64,000 bases of DNA from Pantoea piersonii (GCF_003612015.1 NZ_RARB01000001.1:310001-374000); one strand, 5' to 3'. Positions 20,141-29,789 are shown, numbered from the stretch's first letter. Notes: generated from the sequence alone by a model not told the origin. Numbers and translations: made by a program.

Positions 20141-20893
20141 TTAAAACAGGTCGATATCGGCCACAGAAGGGTAAATCCAGTCGGGACGGAAGGGCATTGC
20201 GTCAATATCGCTCAGCGTCGAGACGCCGGAGAGCACCAGCACGGTCTCCAGTCCCGCCTGAAATCCGGCCAGGATATCGGTGCGCAGGTTATCGCCGACG
20301 ATCACTGTCTCTTCGGAGTGAGCCTGCATCTTATTCAGCGCGGCACGCATAATGTACGGACTGGGTTTGCCGACGTAAAAAGGGCGACGGCCAGAGATTT
20401 TTTCGATTCCGGCGCAGAGCGCGCCGCAGGCGGGCACAAAGCCGCGCGCGTGCGTATCGGGATTGGTGGCGATAAAGCGTGCGCCGCTGGCGACGAAAAA
20501 GGCCGCCTTATGCATCATCTCCCAGTTGAAGGAGCGCGTCTCGCCGACGATAACAAAATCAGGATTGACGTCGGTGATGGTGAAGCCCGCTTTGTAGAGT
20601 TCATGGATCAGCGCGCCTTCGCCAATCACGTAGGCTTTCTTGCCTTCCTGACGGCGCAGAAAATCGGCGGTCGCCATCGCCGAAGTATAAAACACCGAAT
20701 CAGGTACCTCGACGCCGGCGTTGGCGAAGCGGTTCGCCAGATCCTGCGCGGTCTGTGAAGGATAGTTGGTCAGCACCACCAGCGGCATCTCTTTTTGCAG
20801 GATGCGCTGCAGAAATTCCTTCGCGCCGGGAACGGCGGTGTTGTCATGCATTAACACGCCGTCAATATCGCAAATTACGCTTTTTATCGTCAT
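20141..20893 (-). CDS. nagD: UMP phosphatase NagD (UmpH)
   Basis: HAD-superfamily class IIA phosphatase, shown in E. coli to dephosphorylate UMP and other ribonucleotides. The 250-aa product has the nucleophile motif DIDGVLMHD near residue 9, motif II VVLTNYP near residue 39 and the acidic motif IVGDNLRTDI near residue 198. It is the last gene of nagBACD, 20 bases after nagC. Confidence 0.94.
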   Translation of the reverse strand: MTIKSVICDIDGVLMHDNTAVPGAKEFLQRILQKEMPLVVLTNYPSQTAQDLANRFANAGVEVPDSVFYTSAMATADFLRRQEGKKAYVIGEGALIHELYKAGFTITDVNPDFVIVGETRSFNWEMMHKAAFFVASGARFIATNPDTHARGFVPACGALCAGIEKISGRRPFYVGKPSPYIMRAALNKMQAHSEETVIVGDNLRTDILAGFQAGLETVLVLSGVSTLSDIDAMPFRPDWIYPSVADIDLF

Positions 20894-20913
20894 AGGTTCA
20901 GTCCGGTTCGCGT

Positions 20914-22134
20914 TTACTCTTCCAGTAGATGTTGCAGCAGAATGCCGTTAAGCATGGCGCGTTTTGCCAGAGCAAAAGCGCCTATCGCTGAACGATGATC
21001 GAGCTCGGAACGCACCACCGGCAAATTTTTGCGGAAGGCGTTGAGCGCTTGCGTATTAATACAACCTTCAATAGCCGGGAACAGCACTTTTTCTGCGTCG
21101 GTGATTTCACCCGCCAGTACCACTTTTTGCGGGTTGAACAGGTTAATCGCAATGGCGATCGCTTTGCCAAGGTAACGCCCGACATATTCGATGACTTCGC
21201 AGGCCAGCGCATCGCCCTGGTTAGCAGCCTTGCAAATTTGCCCGATCTGGCAGGCATCCTGCGTCAGAACGCTAGGGTAGCCCTGACTGAGCAGATGACG
21301 CACGCGATTTTCAATCGCGCCGTTCGCGGCGATGGTTTCCAGACAGCCGAAATTGCCGCAGTGGCAGCGTTCACCGAGCGGATCGACCTGAATATGGCCA
21401 ATTTCGCCTACGTTGCCGTTGCTGCCGAGAAAGATATGGCCGTTAGCGATAATGCCCGCACCGGTGCCGCGATGCAGTCGCACCAGGATCGAGTCGGCGC
21501 AGTCGCGGCTTGCACCAAAGTAGTGCTCAGCCAGCGCCAGGCTGCGAATATCGTGACCGACGAAGCTGGTAACTTTAAAGCGATTTTGCAAGCCGGCCAC
21601 CAGCGGCCAGTGGCTGACGGTGATATGCGGCATATAGCGGATCACGCCGTTTATCGGATCGACCAGGCCAGGCAGGATCACCGAGATCGCGATCAGTTCG
21701 CGGATCTTACGCTGGTGGGTCGCAATAAAGCTGTCGATAGCGGCAAACAGCGCGTGCTCCAGCGTTTCCTGCGTTCGCTCCGGCAGCGCATAATCTTCCT
21801 GCGCCAGCGACTTGCCGCTGAGGTCGAAGAGCGTCAGCGTGGCGTCATTGCGGCCGAGCCGGACGCCGATAGCGTGAAAATTTCGCGTTTCGGTAACGAT
21901 GGAAATGGCGCGGCGACCGCCGGTGGATGCCTGCTGATCCACCTCTTTAATCAGGCCGCGCTCGATAAGCTGGCGGGTAATTTTAGTGACGCTGGCGGGC
22001 GCAAGCTGACTGAGTTCGGCAATCTGAATGCGCGAAATAGGGCCTTGCTGATCGATTAGCCGGTAAACGGCTGCGCTGTTGAGTTGCTTGACAAGATCGA
22101 CATTTCCTATTTGTGTCTGGCCGCCAGTGGTCAT
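20914..22134 (-). CDS. nagC: N-acetylglucosamine repressor NagC
   Basis: ROK-family transcriptional regulator that represses nagBACD and nagE and responds to GlcNAc-6-phosphate. The 406 aa equals E. coli. The N-terminal winged helix-turn-helix spans residues 18-65 (ISRIQIAELSQLAPASVTKI). The sugar-binding ROK domain contains the zinc motif GEIGHIQVDPLGERCHCGNF and downstream GCLE. It follows nagA with a 7-base gap and controls the divergent promoter region at 24149-24479. Confidence 0.96.
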   Translation of the reverse strand: MTTGGQTQIGNVDLVKQLNSAAVYRLIDQQGPISRIQIAELSQLAPASVTKITRQLIERGLIKEVDQQASTGGRRAISIVTETRNFHAIGVRLGRNDATLTLFDLSGKSLAQEDYALPERTQETLEHALFAAIDSFIATHQRKIRELIAISVILPGLVDPINGVIRYMPHITVSHWPLVAGLQNRFKVTSFVGHDIRSLALAEHYFGASRDCADSILVRLHRGTGAGIIANGHIFLGSNGNVGEIGHIQVDPLGERCHCGNFGCLETIAANGAIENRVRHLLSQGYPSVLTQDACQIGQICKAANQGDALACEVIEYVGRYLGKAIAIAINLFNPQKVVLAGEITDAEKVLFPAIEGCINTQALNAFRKNLPVVRSELDHRSAIGAFALAKRAMLNGILLQHLLEE

Positions 22135-22141
22135 TCAGTGC

Positions 22142-23290
22142 TTACTCGCTCAGGACGTCGTCTCCATTGACAAACGTCTTAGTGATTTTGAAATCACGCG
22201 TAAAAACAGTCAGGTTTGCGACTTTTCCCGCTTCGACAGTGCCCAGCTGTTTTTCCACGCCCATTGCCTGTGCCGGGTAGAGCGTCGCCATACGCAGCGC
22301 TTCATCCAGTGCGATGCCGACATGTTCGACGGCGTTGCGTACTGATTCAATCATGGTAATGGCGGAGCCGCTCAGCGTTCCGTTCTCGTCCACGCACAGG
22401 CCATTGCGATAGTATATTGTTTTGCCAGCGAAAATGAATTTATCAATTTCGGCGCCTGCGGGCGCGGTGGCGTCAGTAACCAGCACCAGCTTATCGCCCT
22501 TGATGCGTTTGGCATTGCGTACGTTAGCGTAATGGACGTGTAACCCATCTGCAATGATGCCGCAATAAACGTCGGGCGCATCGAACAGCGCGCCGATCAG
22601 GCCCGGCTCGCGACCGGCGAAAGCGGGCATGGCGTTATAGAGATGGGTCGCAAAGGTGACGCCGGCGCGGAAACCCGCTTTGGCTTCATCATAGGTGGCG
22701 TTGGAGTGACCCGCAGAGACGATAATGCCCGCCTGCGTCAGCTGACGAATTACCTCGTCGCCAGCGTTTTCCGGTGCCAGCGTCACCTTGGTGATAACGT
22801 CGGCGTTGTCGCACAAATAACGCACCAGCGACGGGTCGGGCAGGCGAATCAAATCGGGATTATGCGTGCCTTTCTTGGCCTTATTCAGCCACGGACCTTC
22901 CAGGTGCAGGCCCAGCGCCTGATGCTGATATTTGCGTTTGTAAGCGCGCATGGTGTCGATGGCGCGCTTCATCAGTTCGTCGCTGCTGGTGATAAGCGTC
23001 GGCAGGAAGCTGGTGCAGCCCGATTTTTCGTTGGCGCGCTGCATGATTTCCAGCGTCTCGACGCTCAGCGCGTCGATGTCGTCATTGAACTGCACGCCGC
23101 CGCAGCCGTTAAGCTGTAAATCAATAAAGCCGGGAGCGATCAGCGCGCCTGCAACGTCGCGCTGCGCAATATCAGCGGGCAGCGCATCGCGTGGACAGAC
23201 GCGTTCGATCAGCCCATCGGCAATAACCACCGCGTGGTTATCCAGAATTTCATGACCAGTATAAATTCGGCCGTTTACTAATGCGTACAT
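22142..23290 (-). CDS. nagA: N-acetylglucosamine-6-phosphate deacetylase NagA
   Basis: Deacetylates GlcNAc-6-P to glucosamine-6-P in the cytoplasm, the first step after NagE uptake. The 382 aa equals E. coli. Amidohydrolase-fold landmarks: [11 protein letters not shown] near residue 57, the metal ligand Glu in LHLEGPW near residue 131, the metal-binding His in [11 protein letters not shown] and ATHLYNAM, and the catalytic Asp in [10 protein letters not shown]. Confidence 0.96.
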   Translation of the reverse strand: MYALVNGRIYTGHEILDNHAVVIADGLIERVCPRDALPADIAQRDVAGALIAPGFIDLQLNGCGGVQFNDDIDALSVETLEIMQRANEKSGCTSFLPTLITSSDELMKRAIDTMRAYKRKYQHQALGLHLEGPWLNKAKKGTHNPDLIRLPDPSLVRYLCDNADVITKVTLAPENAGDEVIRQLTQAGIIVSAGHSNATYDEAKAGFRAGVTFATHLYNAMPAFAGREPGLIGALFDAPDVYCGIIADGLHVHYANVRNAKRIKGDKLVLVTDATAPAGAEIDKFIFAGKTIYYRNGLCVDENGTLSGSAITMIESVRNAVEHVGIALDEALRMATLYPAQAMGVEKQLGTVEAGKVANLTVFTRDFKITKTFVNGDDVLSE

Positions 23291-23308
23291 CTTGGTTCTC
23301 CCGGCTGA

Positions 23309-23332
23309 GCCCGCCAGAGCGAGGCGGCGGGC
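23309..23332. repeat. nagB-nagA intergenic hairpin
   Basis: GCCCGCC and GGCGGGC pair around a 10-base loop in the 57-base gap between nagB and nagA. It has no T-run, so it more likely protects the nagB message from 3' decay or tunes nagA expression than terminates. E. coli has a hairpin element in the same gap. Confidence 0.6.
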
Positions 23333-23347
23333 ATTTACAACATCGTC

Positions 23348-24148
23348 TTACACGCCTTTCATATTTTCCGCTTCCATTTCGCGGAAATATTTGACGGTCT
23401 TCACTTTCAGTTCCATGGTGGCGGGTTCATCGCATACCACCACCGATTTTGCATGCAGCTGCAGACAGCTGATGGTCCACATATGATTGACGTTGCCTTC
23501 GACAGCGGCCTGCAACGCCTGCGCTTTAACATGGCCGGTCACCAGAATCATCACTTCTTCCGCATCCAGCAGCGTGCCGACGCCAACGGTCAGCGCATAT
23601 TTTGGCACCTGATCCACATCGCCGTTAAAGAAGCGCGAATTCGCCATGCGAGTGTCATGCGTCAGCGTTTTAATGCGGGTGCGTGAGGCCAGCGAAGAAG
23701 CGGGTTCGTTGAAGGCGATATGACCATCATTGCCGACGCCGCCCATAAACAGGTGGATTTTACCCAGTGCGCGAATCTTCTCTTCATACTGACGACATTC
23801 TGCGTCAATATCTGGCGCATTGCCATTCAGAAGATTGATATTTTCTGGTTGAATATCAACGTGATCGAAAAAGTTACGGTACATAAAGCTGTGATAGCTT
23901 TCCGGATGCTCTTTCGGCAGGCCGACATATTCGTCCATATTGAAGGTGACGACATGCTTAAAGCTGACCTGGCCCGCTTTGTGCATCTCAATAAGATGCT
24001 TGTAAGCTTCCAGCGGTGTACCACCCGTCGGCAAACCTAAAACGAAGGGGCGGTCTGCGGTAGGGTTAAAGGCATTGATACGGTTAACGATATGACGGGC
24101 TGCCCACTTACCGACCTGCGTAGGGGTAGCCAAAGGGATAAGTCGCAT
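23348..24148 (-). CDS. nagB: glucosamine-6-phosphate deaminase NagB
   Basis: Isomerises and deaminates glucosamine-6-P to fructose-6-P and ammonia, feeding glycolysis. The 266 aa equals E. coli. The active-site stretch [17 protein letters not shown] lies near residues 136-152, and FNMDEYVGL near residues 68-76 carries the catalytic Asp. It is the first gene of nagBACD, divergent from nagE. Confidence 0.97.
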   Translation of the reverse strand: MRLIPLATPTQVGKWAARHIVNRINAFNPTADRPFVLGLPTGGTPLEAYKHLIEMHKAGQVSFKHVVTFNMDEYVGLPKEHPESYHSFMYRNFFDHVDIQPENINLLNGNAPDIDAECRQYEEKIRALGKIHLFMGGVGNDGHIAFNEPASSLASRTRIKTLTHDTRMANSRFFNGDVDQVPKYALTVGVGTLLDAEEVMILVTGHVKAQALQAAVEGNVNHMWTISCLQLHAKSVVVCDEPATMELKVKTVKYFREMEAENMKGV

Positions 24149-24255
24149 GTTTCACCTCATTCTGAGAAAAGAAAAGGGGACGATGCAGTAACCGCTGCGG
24201 TCATCATTACGCTGTAGGCGGAAGACGGTTTCGTTATGCGGTCACTGCGTCTTGA

Positions 24256-24275
24256 TATTTTTTATCATAAAATAA
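24256..24275. promoter_or_regulatory. NagC-like operator, nagB-proximal
   Basis: TATTTTTTATCATAAAATAA is an AT-rich imperfect palindrome of the NagC type. Its centre is about 94 bp (about nine helical turns) from the nagE-proximal element. In E. coli NagC bridges two operators at this spacing to form a repression loop. Other bases of 24149-24479 are non-coding divergent control DNA. Confidence 0.6.
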
Positions 24276-24317
24276 GTTAGGGTCGTTCGCCAGACGTCTA
24301 CGCGGTTATCGGTGCTT

Positions 24318-24339
24318 TTTGGTGATAATTATCACAGAA
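24318..24339. promoter_or_regulatory. CRP binding site between nagB and nagE
   Basis: The core GTGA-TAATTA-TCAC (24322-24335) is a perfect match to both CRP half-sites. It lies between the two NagC-like operators, as in E. coli, where cAMP-CRP activates both directions. Confidence 0.75.
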
Positions 24340-24348
24340 GAGACGCTT

Positions 24349-24370
24349 ATAATTTGCGAGACGAATTAAT
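24349..24370. promoter_or_regulatory. NagC-like operator, nagE-proximal
   Basis: ATAATTTGCGAGACGAATTA is a palindrome with AATT arms around a GC-rich centre, resembling NagC operators upstream of nagE. It lies about 110 bases before the nagE start. Confidence 0.65.
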
Positions 24371-24479
24371 TTGTCATTACACTGCGCACGTGAAGTGTAG
24401 TGTCATTCAACCCCTGCGGCTGACAATAAAAAGCAAGCGGCGCAGGGCGACAAGTCGGTCTCATAGGGGGAAAGGACAA

Positions 24480-26510
24480 ATGTTAGGTTACTTACAAAAG
24501 GTTGGCCGCGCGCTGATGGTGCCGGTAGCGACCCTGCCGGCGGCGGCAATATTGATGGGGGTCGGTTACTGGCTCGACCCGGACGCCTGGGGCGCAAGCA
24601 ACGCGCTCGCCGCGCTGCTGATAAAGTCAGGCGCGGCGATTATTGAAAATATGTCAGTGCTGTTCGCTATCGGCGTGGCGTATGGTCTATCAAAAGATAA
24701 AGACGGCGCGGCGGCGCTGACCGGCTTCGTCGGTTTCCTGGTCGTGACGACGCTCTGCTCGCCCGCAGCGGTGGCGATGATTCAGAAGATGCCGGTCGAT
24801 CAGGTGCCTGCTGCGTTCGGCAAAATCAATAACCAGTTTGTCGGCATTCTGGTAGGCATCCTGTCGGCGGAGGTCTATAACCGCTTCAGCCATGTGGAGC
24901 TGCCTAAAGCGCTCTCTTTCTTCAGCGGTCGACGACTGGTGCCAATCCTCGTCTCTTTCCTGATGATTATCGTGGCGTTTATTCTGATGTACATCTGGCC
25001 GCTGATCTTTAACGGTCTGGTGAGCTTCGGCGAACATATCCAGAAGCTGGGTTCCGTCGGCGCGGGCGTCTACGCTTTCTTCAACCGTCTGCTTATCCCG
25101 GTCGGTCTGCATCACGCGCTGAACTCGGTATTCTGGTTCGACGTCGCAGGTATCAACGATATTCCTAAGTTCCTCGGCGGCGCGCAGTCTATCGCTAACG
25201 GCACCGGCATTGTCGGTATTACGGGACGCTATCAGGCGGGCTTCTTCCCGATTATGATGTTCGGCCTGCCCGGCGCGGCGCTGGCGATCTACCACTGCGC
25301 GCGTCCGGAAAACCGCGCGAAAGTAGGCGGCATTATGCTGGCCGCAGCCTTTGCGGCCTTCTTCACCGGCATTACCGAGCCGCTGGAGTTCTCCTTTATG
25401 TTCGTGGCGCCGGTGCTCTATGTGATTCACGCCGTGCTGACCGGTATCTCTGTCTTTATCGCCGCCAGCATGCACTGGATCGCCGGTTTCGGCTTTAGCG
25501 CCGGTCTGGTGGATATGGTGCTGTCGAGCCGCAACCCGCTGGCGACCCACTGGTGGATGCTGATCCCGCAGGGCATCGTCTTCTTTGTGCTCTACTATGT
25601 GGTGTTCCGCTTCACTATTCAGAAATTCAACCTGATGACGCCGGGCCGCGAGCTGGCGGTAGCGGGCGATGAAACGGACGGCTATGACGTCAACGTCGAC
25701 AATACCGACAACGGCGAGAGCGCAACCGAATCGCTGGCGCGTCGCTATATCGGCGCAGTCGGCGGCTCTGACAACCTGACCGGCATTGACGCCTGCATCA
25801 CCCGTCTGCGTCTGAACGTGAAAGACTCGTCACAGGTGAATGAATCGGTCGCCAAACATCTGGGCGCGTCAGGCGTAATTCGCCTGAACAAACAGAGCGT
25901 GCAGGTGATTGTCGGCACCCAGGCGGAAAGCATCGCCACCGCTATGAAAAAGGTGCTGTCAAAAGGCCCCGTCGCATCGGCGGGCGGCGCGTCTACCGCC
26001 GCTGCGGCACCGGTAGTAAAACCGCAGGCGGCGTTGAACCGCGACAGTAAGGTGATTGCGACGCTGCTGGCGCCGGTAAGCGGCAACGTTGTCGCCCTTG
26101 ACGCTGTGCCTGACGAAGCCTTCGCCAGCAAGGCGGTGGGTGAGGGACTGGCAATCAAACCGACGGGTAAAGTGGTGGTGGCGCCAGCCGCAGGTACGGT
26201 AGTGAAGATTTTCGACACCAATCATGCCTTCTGTCTGGAAACCAGCAGCGGCGTGGAGATCGTGGTGCATATGGGTCTCGATACCGTGGCGCTGGGTGGC
26301 AAAGGCTTTACCCGGCTGGTGGAAGAGGGCGCGATGGTGTCGGCGGGACAGCCGGTGCTGGAGATGGATCTCGATTTCCTGAACGCCAACGCGCGCTCGA
26401 TGATCAGTCCGGTCGTGGTCAGCAATAGCGAGGATTTCGTCGGTCTGACGCTGCTGGCGACCGGCACGGTAGTGGCCGGAGAAACCCCGCTTTATGAGGT
26501 AAAAGGCTAA
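24480..26510 (+). CDS. nagE: PTS N-acetylglucosamine transporter subunit IICBA
   Basis: Inner-membrane permease that takes up and phosphorylates GlcNAc. Domain order is IIC (about residues 1-375), IIB with the phospho-Cys motif DACITRLRL near residue 430, and IIA with the phospho-His motif VEIVVHMGLDTV near residue 590. The frame is open from 24312, but an AAAGGA ribosome-binding site and homology to MLGYLQKVGRAL place the start at 24480 (676 aa). E. coli NagE is 648 aa; the extra length is in the IIC domain, which looks closer to glucose-type IIC (segments YWLDPDAWG and MIQKMPVDQVPAAF). Confidence 0.95.
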   Translation: MLGYLQKVGRALMVPVATLPAAAILMGVGYWLDPDAWGASNALAALLIKSGAAIIENMSVLFAIGVAYGLSKDKDGAAALTGFVGFLVVTTLCSPAAVAMIQKMPVDQVPAAFGKINNQFVGILVGILSAEVYNRFSHVELPKALSFFSGRRLVPILVSFLMIIVAFILMYIWPLIFNGLVSFGEHIQKLGSVGAGVYAFFNRLLIPVGLHHALNSVFWFDVAGINDIPKFLGGAQSIANGTGIVGITGRYQAGFFPIMMFGLPGAALAIYHCARPENRAKVGGIMLAAAFAAFFTGITEPLEFSFMFVAPVLYVIHAVLTGISVFIAASMHWIAGFGFSAGLVDMVLSSRNPLATHWWMLIPQGIVFFVLYYVVFRFTIQKFNLMTPGRELAVAGDETDGYDVNVDNTDNGESATESLARRYIGAVGGSDNLTGIDACITRLRLNVKDSSQVNESVAKHLGASGVIRLNKQSVQVIVGTQAESIATAMKKVLSKGPVASAGGASTAAAAPVVKPQAALNRDSKVIATLLAPVSGNVVALDAVPDEAFASKAVGEGLAIKPTGKVVVAPAAGTVVKIFDTNHAFCLETSSGVEIVVHMGLDTVALGGKGFTRLVEEGAMVSAGQPVLEMDLDFLNANARSMISPVVVSNSEDFVGLTLLATGTVVAGETPLYEVKG

Positions 26511-26541
26511 GCCCTTAACCGCGGCGACGTAAAAAAAAGCA

Positions 26542-26567
26542 GGCAGGAAGCAATTCCTGCCTTTTTT
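26542..26567 (+). terminator. terminator of nagE
   Basis: GGCAGGAA-GCAA-TTCCTGCC followed by TTTTTT; perfect 8-bp stem. Confidence 0.92.
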
Positions 26568-26673
26568 CGTTTTATCGCCTTAACAAACCGGTTGTTTCCC
26601 TTCGGCGCTTTGTGGATCATACTCCGTTACTTCGTGGTACAAACCACCCGCTATACGTATTGAGGATTGAGAG

Positions 26674-28341
26674 ATGAGTGAGGCTGAAGCCCGCCCAACT
26701 AACTTTATTCGTCAGATCATTGACGAAGATTTGGCGAGCGGCAAGCACAACAGCGTGCATACCCGTTTCCCGCCTGAGCCTAATGGCTATCTGCATATTG
26801 GCCATGCAAAATCGATCTGCCTGAACTTCGGCATTGCTCAGGACTATCAGGGTCAGTGCAACCTGCGTTTCGACGATACCAACCCGGTTAAAGAAGATAT
26901 GGAGTTCGTTGAATCCATCAAACGCGACGTGCGGTGGCTGGGCTTTGAGTGGAGTGGGGAGGTTCGCTATTCCTCTGATTACTTCGATCAGCTTTATCAC
27001 TACGCGGTTGAACTGATCAATAAAGGCCTGGCCTATGTTGACGAACTGACGCCGGAAGAGATCCGCGAATATCGCGGCACCCTGACCGCGCCGGGTAAAA
27101 ACAGCCCATACCGCGATCGCAGCGTAGAAGAGAACCTGGCGCTGTTTGAAAAAATGCGCAACGGCGAGTTTGCCGAGGGCAAAGCCTGCCTGCGCGCCAA
27201 AATCGATATGGCCTCCAGCTTTATCGTAATGCGCGATCCGGTGCTCTACCGCATTAAGTTTGCCGAGCATCATCAGACCGGCAAAAAGTGGTGCATCTAT
27301 CCGATGTACGACTTTACCCACTGCATCTCCGATGCGCTGGAAAATATCACCCATTCGCTCTGTACGCTGGAGTTCCAGGATAACCGCCGTCTGTATGACT
27401 GGGTGCTGGACAACATCTCTATTCCGGTGCATCCGCGCCAGTATGAGTTCTCCCGCCTTAACCTCGAATATGCGGTGATGTCGAAACGTAAGCTGACGCA
27501 GCTGGTCAGCGAAAACGTGGTAGAAGGCTGGGACGATCCGCGCATGCTGACCGTGTCTGGTCTGCGCCGTCGCGGCTACACTGCCGCTTCGATCCGCGAG
27601 TTCTGCCGCCGTATTGGCGTAACCAAACAGGACAACGTGGTGGAGATGGCGTCGCTGGAGTCCTGCATTCGCGACGATTTGAACGAAAACGCGCCGCGCG
27701 CTATGGCGGTGCTCGATCCGCTGAAAGTGGTGATTGAAAACCTGCCGGCTGGGCATAATGAAATCATCACTATGCCGAACCATCCGAACAAGCCCGAAAT
27801 GGGCACTCGCGATGTGCCTTTTGGCCGTGAGGTCTGGATCGACCGCGCTGACTTCCGCGAAGAAGCCAACAAGCAGTACAAGCGCCTGGTGCTGGGCAAA
27901 GAAGTTCGCCTGCGCAATGCTTATGTGATCCGCGCCGAACGCGTTGCTAAAGATGAAGAAGGCAATATCACCTGCATCTACTGCACCTGCGACGTCGATA
28001 CCTTAAGCAAAGATCCGGCTGATGGCCGCAAGGTGAAAGGAGTAATCCACTGGGTCTCTGCGGATCACGCGCTGCCAGCGGAATTCCGACTCTACGATCG
28101 CCTGTTCAGCGTGCCGAATCCAGGCGCGGAAGAGGATTTCCTGACGACCATCAATCCGAACTCTTTAGAGATCCGTCAGGGATTCGTCGAGCCGGGCCTG
28201 CAGAATGCCAGCCCGGAAGCGCCTTATCAGTTTGAGCGCGAAGGCTATTTCTGCGCCGACAGCCGCTACTCACGTCCAAACCAGCTGGTGTTTAACCGCA
28301 CCGTGGGTCTGCGTGATACCTGGGCGAAAATCGGCGATTAG
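26674..28341 (+). CDS. glnS: glutamine--tRNA ligase
   Basis: Class I synthetase that charges the glutamine tRNAs encoded at 17296-17766. The 555-aa product (554 in E. coli) has the HIGH motif [15 protein letters not shown] near residue 33 and the KMSKS equivalent VMSKRKL near residue 269. The GlnRS-specific beta-barrel anticodon-binding domains follow from about residue 340. A GAGAG ribosome-binding site precedes the ATG. As in E. coli it lies directly downstream of nagE, with a terminator between. Confidence 0.97.
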   Translation: MSEAEARPTNFIRQIIDEDLASGKHNSVHTRFPPEPNGYLHIGHAKSICLNFGIAQDYQGQCNLRFDDTNPVKEDMEFVESIKRDVRWLGFEWSGEVRYSSDYFDQLYHYAVELINKGLAYVDELTPEEIREYRGTLTAPGKNSPYRDRSVEENLALFEKMRNGEFAEGKACLRAKIDMASSFIVMRDPVLYRIKFAEHHQTGKKWCIYPMYDFTHCISDALENITHSLCTLEFQDNRRLYDWVLDNISIPVHPRQYEFSRLNLEYAVMSKRKLTQLVSENVVEGWDDPRMLTVSGLRRRGYTAASIREFCRRIGVTKQDNVVEMASLESCIRDDLNENAPRAMAVLDPLKVVIENLPAGHNEIITMPNHPNKPEMGTRDVPFGREVWIDRADFREEANKQYKRLVLGKEVRLRNAYVIRAERVAKDEEGNITCIYCTCDVDTLSKDPADGRKVKGVIHWVSADHALPAEFRLYDRLFSVPNPGAEEDFLTTINPNSLEIRQGFVEPGLQNASPEAPYQFEREGYFCADSRYSRPNQLVFNRTVGLRDTWAKIGD

Positions 28342-28372
28342 ATTTTTAAATCAACGTCATCATAAAATCATT

Positions 28373-28397
28373 AAAGGGCGAGCAATCGCCCTTTTTT
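28373..28397 (+). terminator. terminator of glnS
   Basis: AAAGGGCG-AGCAAT-CGCCCTTT followed by TTTTA; 8-bp stem about 30 bases after the stop. Confidence 0.9.
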
Positions 28398-28575
28398 ATG
28401 ACTGCAATCTGCACTTAGACGTTTTTTTGTGCTGTTGTAAATAATCAACTCTTGTCAGGCCGCGCTGGGAGTTATCTGAGTTAACAAAAATTAATCAGTT
28501 TCCAGCTGTGAATTTCGTTTTTTCAGGTAGGCTATTCGCTCTTAAAAGAGGCTATGCGGGCAATAAGAAGGAAAA

Positions 28576-28974
28576 ATGATGACGGCTCTTGGTCAGGAAG
28601 CAAAACACAGCGTGGTGGTTTTACATCAGTTAATCGAACGTATATTTAACCAGCCTTCAGGTGGGGATGACACTTTCCATCTGCTGCTGTCGCATTTCCA
28701 TCCCGATTTCCGCATGGTGACGCCGCAGGGCAGGCTGCTCGATCTGAACCAGACCGAAGAGCTGTTCCGCCAGCTGCAGGGACGACGAGAAGGAATGCGC
28801 ATCGCGACCAGCGAGCACGCCGTCATCTCTCAGCAAAAAGATGAAATCACCATTCAGTACCGTGAATTGCAAATGATGAACGGCAGCGATCAGACGCGCA
28901 TCTCGCTGGCGATTCTGGACTGCAGCACGTCCGTTCCCCGCTGGCGCTACCTGCACGAAACGCTGGTTGCCTGA
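28576..28974 (+). CDS. uncharacterised small protein, possibly NTF2/SnoaL-like
   Basis: A 132-aa soluble protein that I do not recognise by name. It has no signal peptide, membrane segment or Cys motif. The pattern of an N-terminal helix pair (VVVLHQLIERIFNQ), LLLSHFHPDFRMVTPQGRLLD, then alternating strands (ISQQKDEITIQYRELQMM, TRISLAILDCS, WRYLHETLVA) resembles the NTF2/SnoaL/DUF4440 cone fold. This is a weak structural guess. An AAGAAGGA ribosome-binding site supports the start. It sits where E. coli has chiPQ, between glnS and fur, with its own terminator. Confidence 0.7.
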   Translation: MMTALGQEAKHSVVVLHQLIERIFNQPSGGDDTFHLLLSHFHPDFRMVTPQGRLLDLNQTEELFRQLQGRREGMRIATSEHAVISQQKDEITIQYRELQMMNGSDQTRISLAILDCSTSVPRWRYLHETLVA

Positions 28975-28982
28975 CGCCCATA

Positions 28983-29010
28983 AAAAAGCCGGTAGACATA
29001 CCGGCTTTTA
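28983..29010. terminator. bidirectional terminator between the small ORF and fur
   Basis: AAAAGCCGGTA-GACA-TACCGGCTTTT; an 11-bp perfect stem with A/T arms that gives a U-run on either strand, serving the converging 28576 gene and fur. Confidence 0.88.
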
Positions 29011-29031
29011 GAATGACTGCATAGCACATTT

Positions 29032-29475
29032 TTACTGGTCGTGGAGCGTTTCGTCTTCGCGGCAATCGCCCAGCGCACAGTGACCGTAGAGATAAAGACT
29101 GTGGTTAGTCAGCTTGATGCCGTGGCGGGTTGCGATATCCCGCTGGCGCGCTTCGATCGACTCATCGCTGAACTCGATCACTTTGCCACAGTCGAGGCAG
29201 ATCAGATGATCGTGATGCTGCTGCTGGGTCAGTTCGAAAACCGATTTCCCGCCTTCAAAGTTGTGACGCGTCACAATGCCCGCATCGTCAAACTGGTTAA
29301 GTACACGATAAACGGTAGCCAGACCAATCTCTTCGCCCATATCGATCAGGCGTTTATAAAGATCTTCCGCGCTGACGTGATGGCACTGAGGTTCCTGAAG
29401 CACTTCCAGAATTTTAAGTCTGGGCAGTGTGACTTTCAGGCCAGCCTTCTTTAATGCGGTGTTGTTGTCAGTCAT
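29032..29475 (-). CDS. fur: ferric uptake regulator Fur
   Basis: Iron-responsive repressor of siderophore and iron-uptake genes. The 147-aa product has a winged-helix domain (residues 1-80, including GLATVYRVLNQFDDAGIV) and a C-terminal dimer/metal domain with HHDH at 87-90 and the Cys93-x2-Cys96 structural zinc pair (LICLDCGKVIEF). Its ATG overlaps the stop of a 25-codon upstream frame (uof). fldA lies upstream, as in E. coli. Confidence 0.97.
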   Translation of the reverse strand: MTDNNTALKKAGLKVTLPRLKILEVLQEPQCHHVSAEDLYKRLIDMGEEIGLATVYRVLNQFDDAGIVTRHNFEGGKSVFELTQQQHHDHLICLDCGKVIEFSDESIEARQRDIATRHGIKLTNHSLYLYGHCALGDCREDETLHDQ

Positions 29476-29549
29476 GCGGATATTGTCCTGTTACTTTGCT
29501 GGTTACTTGAGGCGCCTTGCCTTGAATGTCGTTCGGTGTCTGTTCTCAT
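29472..29549 (-). CDS. uof: Uof-like upstream leader peptide coupled to fur
   Basis: A 25-codon frame, ATG at 29549, encodes MRTDTERHSRQGASSNQQSN plus RTISA and ends with TGA overlapping the fur start in an ATGA junction. In E. coli the 28-codon uof has the same position and overlap; RyhB represses fur by blocking uof translation. The peptide itself is not expected to be conserved; position and overlap are the evidence. No strong Shine-Dalgarno is seen. A TATAAT hexamer lies only about 10 bases upstream of the ATG (29564-29559). The rest of 29476-29829 is AT-rich with no other gene. Confidence 0.65.
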   Translation of the reverse strand: MRTDTERHSRQGASSNQQSNRTISA

Positions 29550-29789
29550 TTGCGTCTCATTATAGAGGTGAAGTATTGAAATGAAAACCGAGGGAAACGC
29601 CTGAGATCAACACGGGCTGTAAGAAGATACGTAACGGCACCGGGCGGAGAAATACAGGAGGTTCGTTATCATTTCGCTAACTTCATGACCTCGCGGGAGA
29701 AATAAGCAGATAACCGATGTGGGTATTGTACAGAATCGGAGATAAAAGTTAAAAAGCTGTAGCTATTATTTCTATAGGAAAAAACATTA

